A stretch of 10,410 nucleotides of DNA, from assembly GCA_024402835.1 (NCBI GenBank), contig JAKSSZ010000020.1, forward strand, positions 1 through 10,410, in the 5' to 3' direction. A model generated the notes under the pieces. The model was not told where the DNA came from. It made no database searches and saw nothing but the letters and a program-made list of their open reading frames with translations. A program made the translations under genes and the position numbers. This document shows, piece after piece, positions 5,643 through 10,410 of the stretch (position 1 is its first letter; each line of letters starts with the position of its first letter). The DNA is from Alphaproteobacteria bacterium. GTDB taxonomy: Bacteria; Pseudomonadota; Alphaproteobacteria; Rs-D84.

Positions 5643-6194
5643 ATGGCACGTATAGAAGATAAAAAAATGCAATCTGATAACATAATAGACAAATTAGTTT
5701 CTATTAACCGTGTTTCAAAAACTGTAAAAGGTGGACGTAATATGTCTTTCTCGGCTTGGGTTGTCGTTGGTGACCAAGCGGGTCGTGTTGGTTTTGGTAA
5801 AGGTAAAGCATTAGAAGTTCAATCTGCTGTTCAAAAAGCAACAAAAGCTGCAAAAGCAAGAATGATTCGTGTTCCTTTGAAAGAAGGTCGTACATTACAT
5901 CATGATTGTGCTGCAAAATACGGTGCAAGTAAATTGGTCGTTCGTTCTGCAGTTCCTGGAACAGGTATAATTGCTGGTGGTGCTTTGCGTGCAGTATTTG
6001 AATGTTTAGGTGTCCAAGACGTTGTTGTAAAATCTCAAGGTTCTAATACACCAAACAATATGATTCGTGCAGCATTTTTGGCATTTGAAAAAATGAATTC
6101 ACCAAAAACAGTTGCTATGCGTCGTGGCAAAACAGTTTCTGAAATAGTCGCTAATCGTGATGGTAAAAAAGCAGAAACTACTGAAGAAGCCTAA
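5643..6194 (+). CDS. rpsE: 30S ribosomal protein S5
   Basis: S5 sits at the mRNA entry side of the 30S body and affects decoding accuracy. The 183-residue product has the double-stranded-RNA-binding-like N-terminal domain with INRVSKTVKGGRNMSFSAWV (about 21-40) and VGDQAGRVGFGKGKA (about 42-56). The C-terminal domain shows VPGTGIIAGGALRAVFECLG (about 102-121), GSNTPNNMIRAAF and MNSPKTVAMRRGK (about 149-161). A short Glu/Thr-rich tail makes it somewhat longer than the 167-residue E. coli protein. The binding site is AAAAAAGGA before the ATG. Its initiation region is nearly identical to that of rpsM. The expected next gene, rpmD, is missing. Confidence 0.98.
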   Translation: MARIEDKKMQSDNIIDKLVSINRVSKTVKGGRNMSFSAWVVVGDQAGRVGFGKGKALEVQSAVQKATKAAKARMIRVPLKEGRTLHHDCAAKYGASKLVVRSAVPGTGIIAGGALRAVFECLGVQDVVVKSQGSNTPNNMIRAAFLAFEKMNSPKTVAMRRGKTVSEIVANRDGKKAETTEEA

Positions 6195-6286
6195 ATAATA
6201 AAACCGAGTATGTAGAAATACATGCGAATAATCTTTATATTTATCGTGAAAGAATAAATATAAAAACAGGATAAAAGGAAATAAAA
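6195..6286 (+). other. Non-coding gap where rpmD (L30) is expected, with two hairpins
   Basis: In most bacterial spc operons rpmD lies between rpsE and rplO. Only 92 nt remain here, too short for a protein of about 60 residues, and no L30-like frame is seen. Two perfect inverted repeats fill much of it. GTATGTA/TACATGC (6208-6214 with 6219-6225) has one G-U and a GAAA tetraloop. TTTATATTTAT/ATAAATATAAA (6234-6244 with 6254-6264) forms 11 A-T pairs around a 9-nt loop. AAAAGG at 6273-6278 is the rplO binding site. Neither hairpin has a following T-tract. Confidence 0.6.
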
Positions 6287-6745
6287 ATGAAACTTAATGC
6301 ATTAATGGATAATAACGGTGCACGTCAAGATATTAAACGTCTTGGTCGTGGTATGGGGTCTGGTTATGGTAAAACATCTGGACGTGGTAACAAAGGTCAA
6401 AAAGCACGTTCTGGTTCTCGTAAACAGGCAACTTTCCAAGGTGGACAAATGCCAATTTTGCGTCGTTTTCCAAAATTTGGATTTAATAATCCTTTTGCAA
6501 AACAATATGCAACAATTAACTTGGGTGATATAGAAAAATTTATTGCTGCTGGCAAAATTGATGCAACAAAAGAAATTTCTATAGATTCTTTATTGTCTGC
6601 AAAAATTTTGAATCGTCGTATGGATGGCTTGAAAGTTTTAGCCAAAGGCGAAATTAAAACAGCTGTAAATATAGTTGCTACAAAATGGTCTGCATCAGCA
6701 GAAAAAGCAATTGTAAAAGCAGGTGGAAAAATTCAAGCAAAATAA
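6287..6745 (+). CDS. rplO: 50S ribosomal protein L15
   Basis: L15 is a 23S rRNA-binding protein with a long Gly/Arg-rich N-terminal extension that threads into the large subunit and is needed for late assembly. The 152-residue product starts MKLNALMDNNGARQDIKRLGR. It continues with the expected Gly/Lys-rich stretch (GMGSGYGKTSGRGNKGQKAR, about 22-41), FQGGQMPILRRFPKFGF (about 50-66) and a globular C-terminal half with LADNG-like ILNRRMDGLKVLAKGEIK. Its length is close to the 144 residues of E. coli L15. AAAAGG lies 8 nt upstream. secY follows 26 nt downstream as usual. Confidence 0.98.
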   Translation: MKLNALMDNNGARQDIKRLGRGMGSGYGKTSGRGNKGQKARSGSRKQATFQGGQMPILRRFPKFGFNNPFAKQYATINLGDIEKFIAAGKIDATKEISIDSLLSAKILNRRMDGLKVLAKGEIKTAVNIVATKWSASAEKAIVKAGGKIQAK

Positions 6746-6771
6746 TATAATAAGAGAGAAAAGATTCAGGC

Positions 6772-8088
6772 ATGAAATTTTTGAAAAATATTTTTGGAAA
6801 TTTATCAGATTTACAAAAACGTATTTTATTCACATTGGGGGCTTTGATAATTTACCGTATTGGTTCATTTATACCATTACCGGGGGTAAATGCCTCTGCC
6901 GTATTACACTTATTTAATGGTGATAACGGTATAATGGGAATGTTTGATATGTTTTCGGGTGGTTCTTTATCACGTATGTCTGTTCTTGCATTGAATATTT
7001 TCCCTTATATTTCTGCTTCTATCGTTATCCAATTACTTACCGCTACCAGTAAATCTCTTACAGATTTACGAAAAGAGGGTGAATCTGGTCGTATTAAAAT
7101 CAACCAATATACACGTTATTTGGCTGTATTACTCGCAGTAGTTCAAGGTTGGGCTGTTGTTCGCGGTTTGGAATCTATGGCACCGGTCAATGGTGTATCT
7201 GCTGTTGTAAATCCGGGATTTACTTTTGAATTATCTTCTGTAATTGCATTGGTTGGTGGAACTGTATTTGTTATGTGGCTTGCAGAACAAATAACCGCAC
7301 GTGGCGTAGGTCAGGGTGCTTCGTTATTGATTTTTGCGGGTATCATTGCCGAAGTTCCTGGTGGCATAGCAAAGATATTTTCTTTGGGGGCTGTCGGACA
7401 AATGTCCCCAGCAATGATTGCGTTGGTTTTGGCTTTTGTTGTTGGCATTATCGCTTTAATAGCATTTATGGAACAAGCCCAACGTCGTATCCAAATTTTA
7501 TATCCACGTCAAGTAATGTCTAATGGTGCTATGAATACAAATGTTTCATATTTGCCAATAAAGATAAATATGTCTGGTGTTATGGGACCTGTATTTGCAT
7601 CCAGTATAATGATGTTGCCAGCATTTATACAACGTTTTGTCCAAAGTGAAAACTTGGTTGTTCAAAATATATTAAGTTTCTTTACTTATGGAACATGGTC
7701 TTATATGGGATTATTTACATTATTGATAGTATTCTTTGCATATTTTCAAACAGCTGTTGTATTCAATTCCGAAGAAACAAGTACAAATTTGAAAAATATG
7801 GGTGGATATATACCTTCTGTTCGTCCTGGGGAACAAACAATGCGTCATCTTGATGGTATTGTATCCAGAACAACAGCAATTGGTGTTGTATATTTAATTG
7901 TTGTGTGTGTATTACCAATAATTTTGAATACACATGCAGGAATGCCTGTTATAATCGGCGGAACTTCTGTATTGATTGTGGCGGGTGTTGTCTTGGATAC
8001 AATGACACAAATAAAATCATATTTGGTTGCAAAACAATATGGTGGTGTGATTGGTAATGTACAAAAGAAAGGTCGTTTTCGCGGTTAA
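6772..8088 (+). CDS. secY: Protein translocase subunit SecY
   Basis: SecY is the inner-membrane channel through which SecA- or ribosome-delivered proteins are exported or inserted. The 438-residue length is normal. About ten membrane segments are visible (roughly 18-36, 70-90, 115-131, 155-171, 182-200, 213-232, 269-287, 313-331, 371-386, 393-409). Family motifs include RIGSFIPLPGVN (29-40), the plug region around 55-68, the cytosolic loop RRIQILYPRQ (238-247) and RPGEQT (351-356) in the loop that contacts SecA and the ribosome. The ATG lacks a good Shine-Dalgarno: CAGG is only 3 nt away and GAGAG is about 15 nt away. The adenylate kinase gene that usually follows in Alphaproteobacteria is absent. 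Confidence 0.98.
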   Translation: MKFLKNIFGNLSDLQKRILFTLGALIIYRIGSFIPLPGVNASAVLHLFNGDNGIMGMFDMFSGGSLSRMSVLALNIFPYISASIVIQLLTATSKSLTDLRKEGESGRIKINQYTRYLAVLLAVVQGWAVVRGLESMAPVNGVSAVVNPGFTFELSSVIALVGGTVFVMWLAEQITARGVGQGASLLIFAGIIAEVPGGIAKIFSLGAVGQMSPAMIALVLAFVVGIIALIAFMEQAQRRIQILYPRQVMSNGAMNTNVSYLPIKINMSGVMGPVFASSIMMLPAFIQRFVQSENLVVQNILSFFTYGTWSYMGLFTLLIVFFAYFQTAVVFNSEETSTNLKNMGGYIPSVRPGEQTMRHLDGIVSRTTAIGVVYLIVVCVLPIILNTHAGMPVIIGGTSVLIVAGVVLDTMTQIKSYLVAKQYGGVIGNVQKKGRFRG

Positions 8089-8233
8089 GCGAAAGCAAAA
8101 AGATTTGATTTTGTCTTAAATTTATATAAAATATACAGGCGAAATCAGTGACATTTGAAACCTTTGGTGTTTTGAATGTAAAAATGGTGGATGGAAACAT
8201 CCAAAAATATAGTAAAAAAAGGAAAAATAAAAA
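8089..8233 (+). other. Non-coding spc/alpha boundary where adk is commonly found
   Basis: This 145-nt stretch contains no convincing gene. It begins with half of a weak hairpin that spans the secY stop (TTTCGC 8077-8082 with GCGAAA 8089-8094). A promoter-like motif follows (8105-8132). Then comes a perfect 6-bp hairpin with a GAAA tetraloop, TGGATG/CATCCA (8188-8203). AAAAAGGA just before 8230 is the rpsM binding site. In E. coli the equivalent leader is the S4 target of the alpha operon. No S4-type pseudoknot was demonstrated here, and rpsD is not in this cluster. Confidence 0.55.
8105..8132 (+). promoter_or_regulatory. Possible promoter upstream of rpsM
   Basis: TTGATT (8105-8110), a 16-nt spacer and TAAAAT (8127-8132) resemble a sigma70-type promoter. 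The layout matches the motif before rpsQ: TTTGAY at the left and TATAAAAT starting 21 nt later in both. The position at the spc/alpha boundary fits an alpha-operon promoter. AT-rich DNA produces such matches easily, so confidence is limited. Confidence 0.4.
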
Positions 8234-8611
8234 ATGGCACGTATAGCAGGTGTTAACATTCCTAACGAAAAACGCATAGAAATTGCGTTGCAATACATTC
8301 ATGGTATTGGGCCAGCTAAGTCAGCACAAATTTGTTCCGCATTGAAATTAAAAGACGGACTTCGTGCAAAAGATTTAACTGACGAGGATGTTATCAAAAT
8401 ATCAAATTATATTGAAAAAAACTTTAAGGTCGAAGGTGATGTTCGTCGTGAAGTAGCGATGAATATTAAACGTTTACAAGATTTGAAAACATATCGTGGT
8501 ATTCGTCACCGTAATCGTTTACCAGTTCGTGGTCAACGTACACACACTAACGCTCGTACTCGCAAGGGTAAACGTATAGTTGTTGCTGGTTCTGCGACAA
8601 AAGGTAAATAA
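8234..8611 (+). CDS. rpsM: 30S ribosomal protein S13
   Basis: S13 lies at the top of the 30S head, contacts P-site tRNA and forms the bridges to L5. The 125-residue product shows MARIAGVNIPNEKR, the helix-hairpin-helix-like YIHGIGPAKSAQI (about 22-34), VRREVAMNIKRLQDLKTYRG (about 75-94) and the conserved C-terminal IRHRNRLPVRGQRTHTNART (about 95-114). A basic tail follows. The length is slightly above the 118 residues of E. coli S13. AAAAAGGA precedes the ATG. It opens the alpha block; rpsK follows after 61 nt, a gap that contains a small hairpin. Confidence 0.98.
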   Translation: MARIAGVNIPNEKRIEIALQYIHGIGPAKSAQICSALKLKDGLRAKDLTDEDVIKISNYIEKNFKVEGDVRREVAMNIKRLQDLKTYRGIRHRNRLPVRGQRTHTNARTRKGKRIVVAGSATKGK

Positions 8612-8626
8612 TAAAATTGGGTAGAG

Positions 8627-8644
8627 ATTAACACTATAGTTAAT
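8627..8644 (+). other. Hairpin between rpsM and rpsK
   Basis: ATTAAC (8627-8632), loop ACTATA and GTTAAT (8639-8644) form a perfect 6-bp stem in the 61-nt gap. No T-tract follows. It lies well before the rpsK binding site (AAAAAGGA at about 8656-8663) and could be an mRNA stability or spacing element, or chance in AT-rich DNA. Confidence 0.3.
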
Positions 8645-8672
8645 TGAAGACATCTAAAAAGGAAAAAATAAA

Positions 8673-9056
8673 ATGGCAATTACAAAAGTAAAAAAGAAAG
8701 TTGTAAAAAAAGTATCACATGGTATTGCTCATGTGGTTGCAACAAATAATAATACACGTATAACAATTACAGATCCATCAGGTGCTGTTTTAACATGGGC
8801 AACTGCTGGTGCAAACAACTTCAAAGGTGCAAAAAAATCTACACCTTATGCTGCAACAGTTGTTGCTGATGCAGTTGGTAAAAAAGTTGCTGAAATGGGA
8901 ATGAAAACTATTGATGTATTAATGCGTGGAATTGGTCAGGGACGTGAATCTGCTGTTCGTGGATTGGCTAATGCTGGTCTTGTTGTTCAATCTATTACAG
9001 ATACAACACGTATACCACACAATGGTTGTCGTCCAAAGAAAGTTCGTCGTGTTTAA
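8673..9056 (+). CDS. rpsK: 30S ribosomal protein S11
   Basis: S11 forms part of the 30S platform near the E site and the path of the 3' end of 16S rRNA. The 127-residue product has the normal length, with a very basic Lys/Val-rich N-terminus, GIAHVVATNNNTRITITDPSG (about 17-37 in total), NNFKGAKKSTPYAA (about 47-60) and the conserved terminus IPHNGCRPKKVRRV. The segment that usually reads GPGPGRES is GIGQGRES here (about 86-93). The usual Pro after the SITD.T motif is Arg. AAAAAGGA upstream supports the start. The rpsD gene that follows rpsK in E. coli is absent, as in most Alphaproteobacteria. Confidence 0.97.
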   Translation: MAITKVKKKVVKKVSHGIAHVVATNNNTRITITDPSGAVLTWATAGANNFKGAKKSTPYAATVVADAVGKKVAEMGMKTIDVLMRGIGQGRESAVRGLANAGLVVQSITDTTRIPHNGCRPKKVRRV

Positions 9057-9118
9057 TTCACGATAAATAACAAAACCTTATGGTGAAAATAATAAACTAA
9101 GCCTAATGGAGAAATAAA
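9057..9118 (+). promoter_or_regulatory. rpsK-rpoA gap with rpoA ribosome binding site
   Basis: GGAG at 9108-9111 lies 7 nt before the rpoA ATG. The 62-nt gap contains an imperfect direct repeat with a 26-nt period: CCTTATGGTGAAAATAA (9076-9092) and CCTAATGGAGAAATAAA (9102-9118). A short inverted repeat, TCGTG (9047-9051) with CACGA (9059-9063), spans the rpsK stop. No clear promoter or terminator is seen. Confidence 0.5.
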
Positions 9119-10060
9119 ATGATAGAAAAAAACTGGTGTTCTTTAATAAAACCAAAAAAATTAAATATCAAAATTGATGAACATAATCCAAACATTGCAA
9201 CATTGATAGCAGAACCTTTGGAAAAGGGTTTTGGATTGACTTTGGGAACAGCATTGCGTCGTGTACTGTTGTCTTCTTTGCAAGGTTGCGCACCTGTTTG
9301 TATAAAAATAGATGGTGTTCAACACGAATTTAGTAGTTTGTCTGGTTGTCGTGAAGATGTTACAGATATTATTTTGAATTTAAAAGGGGTTTATTTCAAA
9401 GCATTATCCGAAGGTCAACACAAAGCCACATTGAAAGTCAAAGGCCCAGCAACTGTCACAGCTGGTATGATAGAAACATCCAGCAATATAGAAGTTATGA
9501 ACAAAGATGCAGAAATTTGCACTTTGGATAAAGATGCTGTTTTGGATATGGAAATAACATTGGCATCTGGCCGTGGTTATGTGCCAGCCACAGTAAATGC
9601 CGAAGGTTTAACATTGGGAACAATTCCTGTTGATTCTATTTATTCTCCTATCTTGAATGTTGCTTCTGTTGTTTCACAAACACGTGTTGGACAAAGTACA
9701 GATTACGATAAATTGGAATTGACAGTTAAAACAAATGGTTCTGTCACACCAGAAGATGCGATTGCTTATGCAGCACGTATATTGACAGACCAATTGTCTG
9801 TATTTATCAATTTTGATGATCCTACTTTGACATCATCTAACGAAGATGAAGACGAAGCAGATGTATTGCCATTTGATGCAAAATTGTTGAAACATGTTAA
9901 CGAACTTGAATTGTCTGTTCGTGCAAACAATTGTTTAAGCAATATTGGTGTAAATTGGCTTGGTGAATTGGTTCAAAAGACAGAAAATGAAATGTTGAAA
10001 ACACCAAACTTTGGTCGCAAATCATTGAATGAAATCAAACACCAACTAGAAATAATGTAA
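9119..10060 (+). CDS. rpoA: RNA polymerase alpha subunit, C-terminal tail missing
   Basis: The alpha dimer nucleates RNA polymerase assembly, and its C-terminal domain binds UP elements and activators. The 313-residue product has a complete N-terminal domain: IKPKKL (10-15), EPLEKGFGLTLGTALRRVLLSS (32-53 in total), HEFSSL (69-74), GRGYVPA (151-157) and DYDKLELTV (205-213). An acidic linker (about 230-240) leads to the CTD, whose DNA-contact residues R268, N271, K301 and S302 match E. coli R265, N268, K298 and S299. The protein then stops at NEIKHQLEIM. It lacks the GL.LGM...NWPP tail of about 20 or more residues that usually completes the fold. The stop coincides with a sharp fall in GC content, so a junction here may have clipped the gene. 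Confidence 0.95.
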   Translation: MIEKNWCSLIKPKKLNIKIDEHNPNIATLIAEPLEKGFGLTLGTALRRVLLSSLQGCAPVCIKIDGVQHEFSSLSGCREDVTDIILNLKGVYFKALSEGQHKATLKVKGPATVTAGMIETSSNIEVMNKDAEICTLDKDAVLDMEITLASGRGYVPATVNAEGLTLGTIPVDSIYSPILNVASVVSQTRVGQSTDYDKLELTVKTNGSVTPEDAIAYAARILTDQLSVFINFDDPTLTSSNEDEDEADVLPFDAKLLKHVNELELSVRANNCLSNIGVNWLGELVQKTENEMLKTPNFGRKSLNEIKHQLEIM

Positions 10061-10062
10061 AT

Positions 10063-10410
10063 AATAATAAGACTTTAACTCGAGTTATTGTTCGTCAAAA
10101 TCCTCAAATCACAAATAATTATTTAATCAATAACTCATTTAAATCTATTGTAGAAAAAAAAATTTCAAAGCTAAATAATATTAATGAAAATAAAAACATC
10201 AAAAACACCAAGGATGCAAATGTTCCAGAAAATTATAAGTATATTGAAATAATTGAAGATGGACCTTACGAAGAAAATGATGCAAAAAATAAAACTATTA
10301 AAAAATATAATTATGGAAAAGATAATGTTTCTGTAGAAAAATTTGAAGGAAAAGATAATATCAAGTTGAAAAATATTGTTGAAAAAAATAAGCAAGAAAA
10401 AAGATTAAAA
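10063..10410 (+). CDS. Open frame without a start codon, origin unknown (5'-truncated, runs off the window)
   Basis: I do not recognise this sequence. One + frame has no stop from 10033 to the window end, while the other frames are full of stops. It contains no ATG or GTG and only one TTG, far inside at 10366. The translation is Lys/Asn/Glu/Ile-rich and hydrophilic (it contains RVIVRQNPQITNNYL and IEIIEDGPYEENDAKN), with no membrane segment or known motif. By hand count the stretch 10061-10410 has 74 G+C in 350 bases (21%), against roughly 39% in sampled rows of rpoA. Arg codons are mixed (CGA, CGT, AGA), unlike the CGT-dominated genes upstream. rplQ is expected here but not seen. It could be the inside of another gene joined to rpoA by rearrangement or by assembly error. 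Confidence 0.4.

Noticed and set aside
8077..8094. Hairpin at the secY stop as an intrinsic terminator
   Set aside because: The stem is only 6 bp and is followed by an A-rich rather than T-rich stretch; the alpha-block genes continue downstream.
9080..9100. Seven-codon leader-peptide frame before rpoA
   Set aside because: It has no separate binding site and no amino-acid bias of the attenuation type; frames this short are common by chance.
10171..10395. Hydrophobic 74-residue frame on the - strand, resembling a membrane protein
   Set aside because: It is the complement of Lys/Asn/Glu-rich codons on the + strand, which read as Phe/Ile/Leu in reverse. It has no recognisable motif, and the + frame is longer and uninterrupted.
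10061..10410. Degraded rplQ (L17) after rpoA
   Set aside because: No L17 motif such as the opening MRH..GRKLNR is visible in any frame, and the open frame is not interrupted as a decayed gene would be.

Overview
The window is almost entirely a ribosomal-protein superoperon read on the + strand: the end of the S10 block (rpsS, rplV, rpsC, rplP, rpmC, rpsQ), the spc block (rplN, rplX, rplE, rpsN, rpsH, rplF, rplR, rpsE, rplO, secY) and the alpha block (rpsM, rpsK, rpoA). All nineteen genes look intact except rpoA, which lacks its usual C-terminal tail. No gene is supported on the - strand, and I see no tRNA, rRNA, CRISPR array or insertion sequence.

The source looks like an AT-rich, probably genome-reduced alphaproteobacterium. 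The RpoA opening (MIEKNW..LIKPKKL) and its TPNFGRKSLNEIK segment, the zinc-free S14 ending in PGVRKSSW, and the S17, S13 and L5 sequences all have an alphaproteobacterial flavour. Arg is mostly CGT, Leu mostly TTG/TTA, and Ile is often ATA. This placement rests on remembered family sequences, not on a search.

Layout: 21-2131 is tightly packed with gaps of 1-22 nt. A 67-nt gap before rpsQ holds a promoter-like and hairpin-forming sequence. A 121-nt gap at the S10/spc boundary (2466-2586) is rich in inverted repeats that involve the rplN ribosome binding site. The spc genes follow with short gaps, except where identical 16-nt hairpins precede rplE and rplR. The place where rpmD (L30) normally lies, between rpsE and rplO, holds only 92 nt with two hairpins. 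The place where adk commonly lies, between secY and rpsM, holds a 145-nt non-coding stretch with a promoter-like motif and a GAAA-capped hairpin. After rpoA comes 350 nt of about 21% GC DNA. It holds a long open frame with no start codon instead of the expected rplQ.

Functionally the genes supply small- and large-subunit ribosomal proteins, the SecY translocon channel and the RNA polymerase alpha subunit, so they would be co-transcribed and growth-rate controlled. I see no new accessory system. The observations most worth checking are the rpoA junction, the twin hairpins in front of the two genes for 5S rRNA-binding proteins, and the possible SD-masking leader of rplN.
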